Assembly: GCA_029721435.1 (NCBI GenBank)
Contig: CM056592.1
Span: forward strand, 37,831,611-37,895,610
Source of the DNA: Gymnothorax reevesii
Taxonomy: Eukaryota; Chordata; Actinopteri; Anguilliformes; Muraenidae
Direction: 5' to 3'
Length of the DNA stretch: 64,000 bases
The translations under genes and the position numbers were made by a program. The notes beneath the pieces were generated by a model. That model searched no databases. It was not told the origin of the DNA and worked only from the letters and a program-made list of their open reading frames with translations. This document shows, piece by piece, positions 47,503 to 58,539 of the stretch. Positions within the stretch are counted from its first letter, which is position 1. Each line of letters begins with the position of its first letter.

Positions 47503-47582
47503 AGATGCGGTAGCGCAGTGGTCAAGTAGGCTTGATTTGAGATCGTAAGGTCCTGAGTTCAAGCCCTAGCGACTGGTGGAGT
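47503..47582 (+). mobile_element. tRNA-like SINE head inside the Tc1 element
   Basis: The segment has an A-box-like tagcgcagtgg and a B-box-like gagttcaagcc at tRNA spacing. It matches the tRNA part of the SINE at 30785. The SINE body is absent, so this is a truncated insertion rather than a tRNA gene: the acceptor stem does not pair. Confidence 0.6.
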
Positions 47583-48162
47583 CCAAACTCTTTAGAGATG
47601 GTATTGTAACCTTTTCCAGCTGGATGAGCATCAACAATGCTTTTTCTGAGGTCCTCAAAAATCTCCTTTGTTCATGCCATGATTAACTTACACAAACATG
47701 TTTTTCGAAGATCAGAGTTTGATAGATCCCTGTTCTTTAAATAAAACAGGGTGCCCACTCACACCTGATTGCCGTCCCATTGATTGGAAAACACCTGACT
47801 CTAGTTTCACCTTCAAATTAACAGCTAATCCTAGAGGTTCACATACTTTTGCCACTCACAGATATGTAATATTGGATCATTTTTCTCAGTAAATAAATGA
47901 CCAAGTATAATATTTTTTTCTCATTTGTTTCACTGGGTTTTCTTTATCTACTTTCAGGACTTGTCTGAAAATCTGATGATGTTTCAGGTCATATTTTTGC
48001 AGAAATATAGAAAATTCTAAAGGGTTCACAAACTTTCAAGCACCACTGTATATCACAAACCCATGTTGTAAACAAAACATTAGGTATGTTGGGCACAGAA
48101 AGATTGTATCTCATTGAGTGTGTAGCATTTATAAAGTTATCCTCACGATCCTGAGGATTTTA

Positions 48163-48558
48163 GGTCACCCTTTAGATGAAGTGTTGCTCATAAAGGCTTT
48201 ATACAGCATGTATAATGCCTTCATGAATGAGACATAATGTCTTCATAAATCATACATAAGCAAATGTCATGCTTTGTAAAGGGTGAAATAACACATCCTT
48301 ATTCAGCATGTGATGCCAGGTGTGATATAACTGACAATGTCACTGAGCTAGTGGCTAAATACTAAACATTGTCAGGTAAGTGACATTGTCATTGTCACAT
48401 CTGGCATCACATGCCGAATAAGGATGTGTTATTTCACCCTTTACAAAGCATGACATTTGCTTATGTATTGTTTTTGAAGGCATTATGTCTCATTTATGAA
48501 GGCATTATACATGCTGTATAAAGCCTTTATGAGTAACACTTCATCTAAAGTGTGACCA
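48163..48558. mobile_element. Palindromic element, family P, copy 2
   Basis: Nearly perfect inverted halves: tttagatgaagtgttgctca at the left against tgagtaacacttcatctaaa at the right, and tgtaaagggtgaaataacac against gtgttatttcaccctttaca. The flanks share gatttta (48156-48162 and 48559-48565), a plausible 7-8 bp target duplication. It has no coding capacity. It matches 30102-30540 but has more regular arms. Confidence 0.85.
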
Positions 48559-48565
48559 GATTTTA

Positions 48566-49539
48566 TAGTGGTCTGTAAATTCGTTGGAACCACAGAGAGA
48601 CCTTGAAGTGCAGCACAAGAGGTGTGGGAGCTGGGGATTGATTGTTCGGCGCTAACGCAGTTTTTATATCGCTATTGTGTCTGCATGCGCGCCCAGTAAT
48701 TACAAATTTGATTAAATGAAATGATTTCACTCTGAATATGTTAATCAAATTTTGGTTAAAAGTATCAGCCAGAAAAGTGCCATCATTTAACTGAGTGGGA
48801 GTCCGTTAATTATCCATGCCTTATAATTGTAGTTTCTGAATTTTCCTCGGATTTTCTAAGTTTGCCCATTCCACCGCTTTATTCTGCACAAGGCAACGTG
48901 ACAGGCCATTCTAGGTAATTCTTTTTTCCTGCCTTTTTAAACCACTGTCTTAAACCAGAATTCGTCGACGTGCGAGCTCACATTTTTGGTATTCAACACA
49001 AACACCCCATCTGACTGACAGGGCCAGATTAAACAACACATTCAAGATACATACACAAACCTGATAATTCACATTTAGTTTCAACCTGCAAGCATAATAA
49101 ATCACAATTATGTTTGAGAATTTTTTTTTTTTATGCTTCGTCTGTCATTCAACAATTAATGTAATTGTCCCTGTGAAAACTAACGGAAATAAAGTCACTG
49201 CATATCCCAGGGGGAATATGGAGCCCTGCTGGCGGACAGATGAGGCAGTTCGAAAATATCTAAAATCTCAATTCCACCGAAAAACTAATGGCCAACTCCT
49301 GGTCAAGCTAGTATTCCCTGTGCAGTGACAAGGACATAAACAGAGTTAAATAACTCTGTGACTGGAATTGCTGTGCCAAAATAACCCGGGGATTGTAAAC
49401 ACATTGCTCCATCTGCAGACTGAAACTGTCGATCCAAAATGGATGACATTTTCCATTCCATTCCAAACCTATCTACTCTGCCAGAGGTCCACAATCATGC
49501 ATGGCATCTTTTTTTTTTTTTTTTAAATAGACTTCATTC
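48566..49539. other. Non-coding stretch, some text resembling conserved non-coding DNA
   Basis: Between 48600 and 48900 the sequence is of balanced composition with homeodomain-type words (gtaattacaaatttgattaa, gttaatcaaat, gttaattatcc) and no repeat features. This is only suggestive. No gene is recognised. Confidence 0.3.
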
Positions 49540-49880
49540 AGTTTCGATACTCATGTGCACAAGTCGCATGTACTCTTCACATGTGATGTTTGAACATGAG
49601 ACTATATAGTATTTGAATTTGCTATAGGCACGTGTATGAATGTTAACAAATGTTAGTAAATGTATGTTTGTGCATGTTTTTAGATTTCCCTCTATTCCAC
49701 AGTAGGATGTGCAGCATTAGTGTTAAAAAAAAATCAGTATATAAACCTGGATTGAAATAATACAAATGGTATTGAGTTGTAATATTTTCATGCGCATAAG
49801 TTCATGTTCACATATTTCCCGTTCACACGTGGTGTTAGAACATGAGAATATCCAGTAGGGTAGTTCCATTAAATTTTTTT
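49540..49880. repeat. Two diverged direct repeats
   Basis: Words near 49551-49602 (catgtgcacaagt, ttcacatgtgatgtttgaac, atgaga) recur near 49790-49845 (catgcgcataagt, ttcacacgtggtgttagaac, atgaga). This suggests an old direct duplication about 240 bp apart. Confidence 0.5.
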
Positions 49881-50376
49881 TACTTTTATAACATTGCTAT
49901 TTCCTATTTATGCCTCACAGTGAATGAAAGAACATTTTGCTGCATCAACATTTCTTCGTTTCTTCAGATGAATAAGTTTTCCCCATTTAGACAAGGAGCA
50001 CTGTAGGCGCATTGAAGTGCTCAAGTTGAAATGAAAATCCGTGACTGAAGAAGATTTTTTTTTTTTTTTTTCGTTTTCAGGATAATGTAAAAGTATTCTA
50101 CAGTCCTGGGGGGTTGCCAGTTCAGAGGCTGCGTGGAAGCAGATGTACTTTGTCTCCGAGCGAGTAGCTGGCAATCCCTGTGGTGTCCCAGCGCACTGGG
50201 GCTTTTCAAAACAGTTCCTAATGGTCACAGATTTCCTCTTGTCACTGGCTAACGGTTTAGAAGTGGGGCTTGTGGGCCCTGTGCTGCCTTTGGCCCAGGG
50301 AAAGACTCTGTCCATCCTGTAAAATCCCCATTCCCTGGGATCACACCCACAGTGGGCAGGATAAGGGCATGGAGGT

Positions 50377-50601
50377 GCGCTCTCGGAAATAGGGGTACAG
50401 CAGTACTGGGGCAGGACCCTCACAGGTACTGCTGTTGTACCTTAGAAGTGGGTTTTTATTTGTTTTGGAACATAAAAGTACCTTTTAGACCCGGAAAAGG
50501 TTCACAAAGGTACCTTAAGGTCTTATAAGTAGTCCTAAAGGGTACATAATACCTTGGGGACCATAAATGGACTCCTGCTGTACCCCTGTTTCTGAGAGTG
50601 C
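50377..50601. mobile_element. MITE of the GTACCTTT-rich fish family
   Basis: The left end gcgctctcggaaataggggt and the right end acccctgtttctgagagtgc are inverted complements with a few mismatches. The interior repeats ggtacc/gtaccttt words. It has no coding capacity. Confidence 0.7.
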
Positions 50602-50641
50602 GGGAACACGAGAGAATCTGATGAGGGAAATGGGGAGCGGT

Positions 50642-50796
50642 ATACTCTTAGAGAAAAAAAAACGTACCTCCTTGTACAACTGTACCTTTAGGGGTAAAAG
50701 GCTTGTCACTGGGGCAGTACCCTCAAAGGCACTGCTGTTGTACCCTCAGAAGTGGGTATTTATTTGCTTTGGACCATAAAAGTACCTTTTAGACAG
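50642..50796. repeat. Second, truncated copy of the GTACCTTT MITE
   Basis: Shares the words cactggggcagtaccctcaa, gcactgctgttgtacc, agaagtggg and ataaaagtaccttttagac with 50380-50500. It lacks the right half. Confidence 0.65.
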
Positions 50797-51772
50797 TGCC
50801 GGTTCTTGGAATGGGAAGGGGGGGCGCAGACACGTCCCTTTATGACTATTAGTCCTGGCTAGTTCTCAATCATTTTCCTTCATTGACGCGTTTTCCAATT
50901 ATTGTAATTGGCAACTGAAGACACAGTTTCTCTCCATATGCGATCGAACAGCGATGAAATCATGGGCTAAATTGAGTACCGAAAAATAATTTACTTATTA
51001 GTAGGCCAATTCTTTGCATTGATTGATCAGGTCCGCATTCCAATGAAGTATCGCCTTTCAATATTGGGCAATACTGTTAGAGTACGGGGCAGCCACTGAA
51101 GGGAAAATAATGCTACAGCCTACAGTTATATTCTACAAAATGATTCTGTGCTTCCAATTGTTTGATGAAGATCATTTCCTGTTTCAGTATAATAATAATT
51201 ATAATAATAATAGCCTTATTCCTTCATAGTTTCTGTAACCTGTTTTATCAGCCTTTCTCAAAATGAACAACTTAGACGTAGATTAGATTTACTGTCGGAC
51301 ATGTATTATTATAAGTTATTCATTTGATGAATGTTAATTTTTAGCAACCAATGTGATCAACCCTTATTGAAATAAACAATTTAAAAGCAGATGAGAATTA
51401 CAGTCGGACATGCATTGCTATGTGACTTTTTTTTTTTTTTTGTTATGAGACCTAAGTCGTCTCGATGAATACTAAGTATCCTCTGCCTTATCTAAACTCT
51501 AGCATTTGGGAACTTCGGCAAACAATGCATACTACACATTTAGATGATTCTGCAATCAGAAAAGAAATTAATGATTGGATTTATCTAAGCCAACTCTGTC
51601 TCTCCCAAGGGGATCCAAAAACGAACAGAATATTCCAAAAAGATCAGGAATAAATAGCCAAATTCCAGACGGCGAGGAAAGACTGATAAACCATCAGACG
51701 ATTAAAAAAAAACGTACAGACAGGTCCACATTTTATGTTTTGACATGCAAAACACCCAGCCGTAAACCTCAG
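50797..51772. other. Non-coding stretch
   Basis: The short segment containing cagtcggacatg(c/t)att is present twice (about 51290 and 51398). No gene was recognised. Confidence 0.5.
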
Positions 51773-52389
51773 TAGCTATGTTTCCATCCACTTATCAATC
51801 AAACTATCTGAAGTTCGTCAAAAATATTATAAAATATTATAATAATATAAAAAGCATGTGAAAATGGGTTCCATCTAACAGCATTAAAGTGAATAAAAAG
51901 TCGTGCTTAATGACATCACTTGCTGCTATGCGATCAAATTGGTGTATCGAATAGATTTCTGACATTTTAAGCTGTTTCCATTCATTTTTGCACTGAATCT
52001 CAGAACCTTCAAGTGAACAAAAGTAGTGTTTTAGCCGACTAATTGAGCTAGTTAGCCAAAACAGATCGCGTCTTCCAACAAATGATGATAATTGCACAAG
52101 TTGTACTAGCTTATATACCAGCTATTAACAACATAGCAAACCATTATCAGAAGGCAACGACGGCATCAAAAACCATCACGATGCAGTAGCAGATTTTTTT
52201 GGCAAATAACATTTCCATCAGCATTTATCGCATTAGCATTTTACCGATCAAGAGAAAATCCGACCAGATCAACCATATAAAAATTGTAACGATATTCTTG
52301 AAATTAAGTGAATTTCACCGTTTCCATAAGGCATTTTTAATTCGATATGACTTAATTTGCATAAGAAGATGAGGATGGAAACATGGCTA
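51773..52389. mobile_element. MITE with TAGCTATGTTTCCATCC ends
   Basis: The left end tagctatgtttccatccact and the right end gaggatggaaacatggcta are inverted complements with few mismatches, and TAG flanks suggest a 3 bp target. The ends are familiar from fish genomes. Its 617 bp interior has no coding content; gtttccat words recur inside. Confidence 0.75.
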
Positions 52390-54829
52390 GTGTCAGCTTT
52401 CAGCCCCGTGTCAGTTGGCTAATCTAGCCTGTCCTTTTGAAGTATCCCTGGGCTCAGAACAAGGTCTCAGATTTGAGGTTCTTCATGTCACAATGATGAT
52501 AATAAAATTAGTCAGCTGAGGTTATACAATCATGCTAACTCTAAATGTGTTTTTCTTCTTCTAATTATTACTGTTTAAAAGCCGTTGTTAAGCATTGTTT
52601 GGTGATTTCAATATATTATTAATTTGATTGTATTTTATTGAAATGAATGTCTGTTGAGCCCTATTGTCTTGCCATATTCTCTTGTTGAACAGAAGACCGA
52701 GGAAGAATTTTGATTTGAGCAGGACTTAAAAGAAAAGCCTTGTCTCTTGGAAACTGCTGCGCTGGAGAGGAAAACCTTCCATGTATATTTTAGAACTAAA
52801 TAAAAAGATTTGAACGGTCGTTCATATTTGACAGAACGTGGGAAATCTATTCGAGCAAGTAGAGGATTAGGGTTGTCATTATTAAACTTGTAGCAGGAGG
52901 CTGATCCGGGACTGACGTGCATGAGCATCAGGAGGTAACGGCTGCACCGCACGACATCCAGCGTGGTAATTGGTTGGATAGAGCACTGACTGGTAAGGGG
53001 TAGTGGAAACAGGGACTCCTGCAGCCTGTTGAAGGCCACCGGCGTGGCAGAGGCTGGGGCTTTGGAATAAAGTAGGAAAAGACCTGTGGGGTGAGGATTT
53101 ATTTTGTTAGCAGCGGTATATGTTTGGCTGGGGGATTTAGCTCTTGCTGGGAGTATTCTGAACAAAACTGTTGCAGAACATTCTTTTTGACTTGTGATGG
53201 ATCTTACCTGGGCTGGTTCTATAACAGCCCACTGTGTCCAGGGACTGTTTCTCGAGAGAGCTAACTGTGTAGTGAATTCACAGGTTGTAAAGTACACAAC
53301 ATTTCCTTTAACAGTGTACTTTAAATTTCCAGAAAATGTATGTGCTCTGATCAATAAAAAATAGCACTTCTCTGTTTTGTTACACTCCCTTTAGCTTTGA
53401 TCACTGTTCACTTTCGTTGTGGCAGAGTTTTATCAATCTTATGCAATGTAATAGCATTTATTGCTGAGCAGAGTTACATTAATGTTTTGCTGAGATCTTG
53501 TATTGATGGCTGGACTGTCAGATCGCTCGGTAAAGCCGTCACTGGTACTGTTACAGCCCTCTTGCAATTCCCTTTCCCATCTCCTCCCATCCAGAAGCAT
53601 GCGCATTTTTTCGATATGTTCTCTCTGGTGATCGGTTTAAGTCCTGGGTGCATTTTCGGCCAGCTGTAATGCATTCAGTTCCCTTATCTCCTTACATATG
53701 TGTGGGTGTATATATGCCCCTTCCAGTGAGTTTGCAGGTTGCTGGACTCTTGCACTTGCTGTTCGGCCTTTACCATCCAGTCCGTCTCTCCCTATAAGTT
53801 TATTGACCTCGGTAGCTAAATCGTAATCCTCATGATAATATACGGGCGAACTTGTCTTTGTCTAGCTAATGGGAGGAAGCTCTCTAGCCTCTACATTGAT
53901 CGCCAGGATTGGGCACTACATTCTTGTTAATCTATCCAAAGTTTCTTCTTTCTTTGTCGAGTTTATTAGGAACGAACTCCCAGGGTCCAAGACTTGGACT
54001 GCGTTCCTCTAAAGGACGCTCTTCATCCTCTGGGACAGTTCAGAGCTGGTGAAGTCTGCACTATATCTGGCTGCATCCTGGCAGCCAATGACCGACAATT
54101 TTCAGCTCAGCCTAGCCTGTTAGATATGTGCTGAACTCTGCTTTTATTATCAGGGATTCGGCCCCCTCTTCATAATCAGGGGCTCCATCCTCTTACTGTA
54201 CCGTATTGCAGCTAATAAACTCTTAGTCCGATTGCACACCTGTCTCCACAATTCATACTTGGTCTGGATGGTAACAGGCACATCCCAAAATCTTTAACTA
54301 GTTAGTTGTCACTGGGCTCTAATTAGGCCCGTATGGAATTTTCGAACAAATTTTCAATCCTTCATTTGTAAACTAGGACTTAAATCCTCAACCAATCCAG
54401 GCAAACAATATACCGTTTGAAAGCTTAGATGCTCAGGATTTCATTTCTACCCACCTTTTCTCCTTATACCAGTCATAACAAATGCAATGAATCAATGTCT
54501 CAACATAGACACCACATACTTCAGTGCAATGAAACTTGTCAGTCCTCATTATCAAAGTTGTGTTGTGACAGTCAAACCATGTATTATCCGTTCCATTTGG
54601 TCTCGTTCGAAAGCTAAGAACCTGTGCAATCAAGATATCCTCGTTGTTCGTCCCAAAATTGAAGATTAAGCCGTATATTTTATGTAAATACGCATAACAG
54701 CAACAACAGACACGCAGTATCTTGTGTAATAGAACCATTGTATGTGGGAGCAGTGATTTGAAATGTGGTATATCATTCCGGGCCAAATGTGAGAAAATAC
54801 AGGTGACAGTTAAGAGGTTAAATTGGTTT
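52390..54829. other. Stretch with a 239-codon unassigned open frame and an LTR-like end
   Basis: A minus-strand open frame (52635-53354) runs 239 codons but shows no domain, coiled coil, signal peptide or familiar motif. Its first ATG has no special context. It is probably accidental, although its length is unusual for this base composition. Near 54205-54275, gctaataaactcttagtccg is followed by cacctgtctccacaattc and ggtaaca, which recalls the end of a gypsy-type LTR. No matching start, primer-binding site or second copy was found. Confidence 0.3.
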
Positions 54830-55380
54830 AGATCAGGACTCATGAGAGAAAATGACTCCTCGTGCTCGCTGAGCCAATCTTCAATCATTTGAGCCTGATG
54901 AATCTTGGCATCGTCATCCTGGAATTTGCCTATGCCATCAGGAATTTAAAAATCCATTGGTGGAATAACCTGGTTATTCAGTACATTTAGGTAGTCTGCT
55001 GATCTCATTTTATTGCAGGGTATTATTGCCTGGCCTTCACCTGACCAACTGATGCAAGTGACCATGATCATTCATGACATTTTTTTACCCATTTCTTTCG
55101 TGAAGTTGACAGTTGACCACTATCCTTCCAGGTCGTTGTAATGCATTGGACAGTTCTTGACCAAAATTCTAGTGATTTTAGCAATCTCTAGCTGTTTTCA
55201 TATCTTGATACGGGCCAATAATTTGTCCCTCTAGAAACACGGTGACATCTTTTTCAAAACTATGGGATACATCTTCCAACATGGTTGTACAGAAAAACTG
55301 AAAAGCTAAACATTGCATCACACTGGGTAAAAAGAATTGTTGAAAAAAATTCTTCACTGCAATATTCAACCATCAGCTTT
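54830..55380 (-). pseudogene. Tc1-like transposase relic (catalytic segment)
   Basis: The minus-strand frame reads KFQDDDAKIHQAQMIEDWLS and EHEESFSLMSPDLN around 54830-54930. It holds the second catalytic Asp region (QDDNA-IH, here QDDDAKIH) and the start of the SPDLN segment; about five residues of the intervening WPPQ text are lost. DNA upstream in the gene's direction (up to about 55080) follows the same family (words such as ggaataacctggttattcag). Beyond that the similarity weakens, possibly reaching the 3' or 5' end near 55380. The remainder is deleted. Confidence 0.65.
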
Positions 55381-56158
55381 TCAGTATTTGATTATTTAAA
55401 TCAAAATGGCAAACTTCTATTTTTTTTCTTGGCCAGGCAGGGCACATATATACTGTAGTTCTGTTGTCTGAGTAATACACGCTGAAACAGACTTTCCAGG
55501 AAGTAAATCACTTGTTACAGGAAATCCAACGGAGCGGGTGCAGCAGAACAGCCTTTGGGTTCAGTCACTGTCAAATAGACAATATAGCAAGAGGATGGTT
55601 GTCTTTCTTCATTACGAGGGTAAACCTTCAACTTATCTAACCATAAAAAAAAAACAGTATGAGAGCAGTGAGGCCTCCATGCCTTGGGTGATAGCTGCCT
55701 TCTTGATTGAACTGTGACAGTGTATGCAGGTGGGAGACTGCAAGACGTTGCAAGGTGCGTACATTTATTTTATTTAGCATGTAGTTCAGGCCAGAAAAAT
55801 GGTATGAGAGAATTCAGTTTTCGAATTTATCATACTTGGATATGTTTGTGTGTCCAGCTGTTTTCTAGCAAAGCATCCACCATTTTGCACTCCTGTATTT
55901 CCACATGTGAGGACAAGCAGTTTTTCTTGGAGGGCAGGCAGCCCGATGCTTGGGAAACAGTTACCAGTGACATTGATGATATCGGTTCAGGGTTTGAGTA
56001 GCAAATATACTGTATAGTCTTTGTTCTTTGGGAAGTTTGTTGTGTATGAGAATTGCTTGTGGAGTTATGGTCCATGAAGAAGCATTACAGGAGAGAGACA
56101 CTGACAAAGAGAAAGGGATTCCAGTTAATATTTTAGATAAAGTGTATTGGATGTGTGT
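55381..56158. other. Non-coding stretch
   Basis: No recognised gene. Open frames of up to 95 codons have no motifs. Confidence 0.5.
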
Positions 56159-57460
56159 AATGGTGCGATCAGGAACCAGTCGCGAGAACCAGGCAATGCA
56201 GTAGAACTTGCTTTATTAATAAAGGGGGAGCACCCCGCAGGGCAGAAGGTAAAAGTACAAAGTCCACAATCCAAAAATCAGAATTCAGTTGGGCAAAAAT
56301 AGAATTGAAAACCAGGGCAGCAATCACAGTAATCGTAGTCGGACAGAAATGGGTCTGGTTCACAGGTACAGGAATGTCAAAGAAGCAAAACCAGAATCCA
56401 ATGGGCGTAATCTGAATCGTAACCAGGGCAACAAACATAGATCTCGTGGTCGGGCAGAAAAAGGTAAAAACTCACAGATGCAACAATAATCCAAAATCAC
56501 AAAGGCAAAAATTAAAAAGTCGGGCGGTCCAGTCAGAAAGATAAACACTGAGTAATCAAGGCGAAAAGAAACGTGGCACAAGAAGACCAGGAAAACGATC
56601 TGACAGAGACTGGCTGTGAGAAGACACCTAATATACACTTCTGGGGAGATCACATGGTAAGGGACACAGGTGCAAACAGTCAGACTGATTACAAAGGGGC
56701 AGCACATGAGGGAGAACCTGATCACATGGAATGTGGCGGAAGCCAAAACGTGGACAGGGATCACGGGACAAACCTATACAAAGATAAACAGCTCCAGTTA
56801 CAGAGTTTCTAACGTGCATAGATAATTACAGAAGGACGGCGTGATAAGACGTGGAGCTTCCACAGAAAATGCAGCAAAGGTAATCAGGGAGAGACAAGAG
56901 GCAGAGACTAGAACAGGGCAAATGCTGACAGCTTGTTAATCAATTGGTAAGTGAAACTATACAATCCCTTAGTGCTCGTTAGTAAGTTCATATCATATAC
57001 AAGGTTAGTCATTGTTAATAGCATCTAAAGAAAATAACAAACTATTAGTACTGTTAGTAAGATAGAAAAGAAAGGCGAAGTAAGCAAACGAGATCGGAAG
57101 GAAGACTGAAATCCAGAATCCAATAAATCACCCGAAGAGTAACACGCAGCACTGGGGCTGTGAACAATGACAAGACGAGAGACCAGACGGGGGAGACAAG
57201 TGCAATGCATGGTGGGCAACATGAACCGGAATGTGACTAAGGCAAAATGTAAAACATGGAAAAGTAAAAACTAAGATGATACATAAACTAATCAAAGTTA
57301 CCAAATCCCAATACACAAACAAAGAATAGTCAGGCATATCAGATATCAAAAAACACGAAAGGCAGTCAGAATAACAGGGCATGAACATGGTCAAGGCAGA
57401 ATCACAACAATATGAATATATATGACGGCCTTGCAAGACTACTGGATAACAACCCTCCTC
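56159..57460 (+). repeat. Dispersed repeat family R, copy 2 (longer)
   Basis: Starts with aggaaccagtcgcgagaacc and ccccgcagggcagaaggt and continues with the two ~110 bp tandem units also present in copy 1. It goes on through gaccaggaaaacgatctgac, ggggcagcacatgagggaga and ggacagggatcacgggac, text that resembles fish retroelement tails. The copy is longer than the one at 21600-22110 by at least 700 bp. Its right boundary is approximate. No reverse transcriptase is visible in it. Confidence 0.6.
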
Positions 57461-58539
57461 CCAGTAAAAACACGGAAAAACTCAGGTGCGAGTTTTATGA
57501 GGAATCAGTCGTTCTTCATTTTCTTCCCTGCTTCCTGCTAAATGCTTGCCTGCCTGACCATATTTTCTTGTGAGGTACAATTCAACGTTTAAAAAAAATG
57601 AAAAAAAAAAAAATAGATAACAAACCGAAGGTGACTGCTGTTATCATAAATTCCAAAAACGGCCTCAGTCTTGGAACACCTCATAATGTAGCAATTATGT
57701 GTAGCAATAAATACATTTATTTCTTTGGTCATTCTCGTTGGTAGACAAATTAGATTGGTCTGTCTGAAAATTGCTTGCCTACCCAGCCAAAGTTCGCCGT
57801 GTTCCTTCCTGATTAGGTGATGACCTCATAGAGGTAGCTGTGGTCCAGAATAAATAAATGACCACAGTGGGAATCACCGTTCTTCCGGAGACCAACGCCG
57901 TGAATGGTTGGAAGCCAATAAAGAATTCTAATACCATTTTGTGCAATGCATTACCACCTGAGGTGGTGCTTTGAAACATCAGTGACACTGTCTAAAATCT
58001 ACCAGCTTATGAATGGGAAATCTGACTATGTTCAGTGGTAATAACGTTTCAATAAGTGATACTGGTCCAGTCGTACTAAAATTCCAGAGAAAAATTTTAG
58101 TCTTGCTCTTCATGCAAGCAGCACCCCAATCATCTTACACAAAGATTTAGTTGCCATGTGAAGGTACAATTGTGAAAACATAAAGACATTCACGCACATA
58201 CATTATGTTGTGTCTATAAAGTATTCTGGGGGCCCAATTCGCCTCATAAATATTCTTCTGAAGTAGAATTACTGCAGTGTAAAGTGGCTGTGTTTACCAT
58301 CGCATTACTTCATGATCCAATCTAAACTGGGAAACAAATGTACTGCCCAAACTCCAATGCAATTTGTTTTATTTTAACAAATCTTTTGACACTCTCTGCT
58401 GCATTTTATAAGCCCACTTTTCCAACTCAAAAAAGAGGGGACAGTGTGTAAGGTGTTGATAAAAACAGAAAGCAGTAATTTGAAAATTCTTATTCACTCA
58501 TATTCAACAAAATATGGACACTGTGGGCCAAGTGGGCAC
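57461..58539. other. Non-coding stretch
   Basis: No recognised gene or repeat. Confidence 0.5.

Larger units (their letters stand above)
46845..48048 (-). mobile_element. Tc1-like transposon, right end intact, internally deleted
   Basis: The right end is aaactttcaagcaccactg followed by TA at 48049-48050, the terminal sequence of a very common fish Tc1-like family. The transposase is on the minus strand. Between the C-terminal part (46956-47165) and the HTH-adjacent text near 47600 the sequence follows the family with deletions. A SINE head is inserted near 47503. The left end could not be located, so that boundary is approximate. Confidence 0.8.

Noticed and set aside
47503..47582. Functional tRNA gene
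   Set aside because: A- and B-box words are present, but the acceptor arms do not pair, and the same text heads a SINE in this window.
54433..54888. 151-codon minus-strand frame as a host protein
   Set aside because: Its first residues are the Tc1 text MIEDWLSEHEESF; the remainder is non-homologous read-through.
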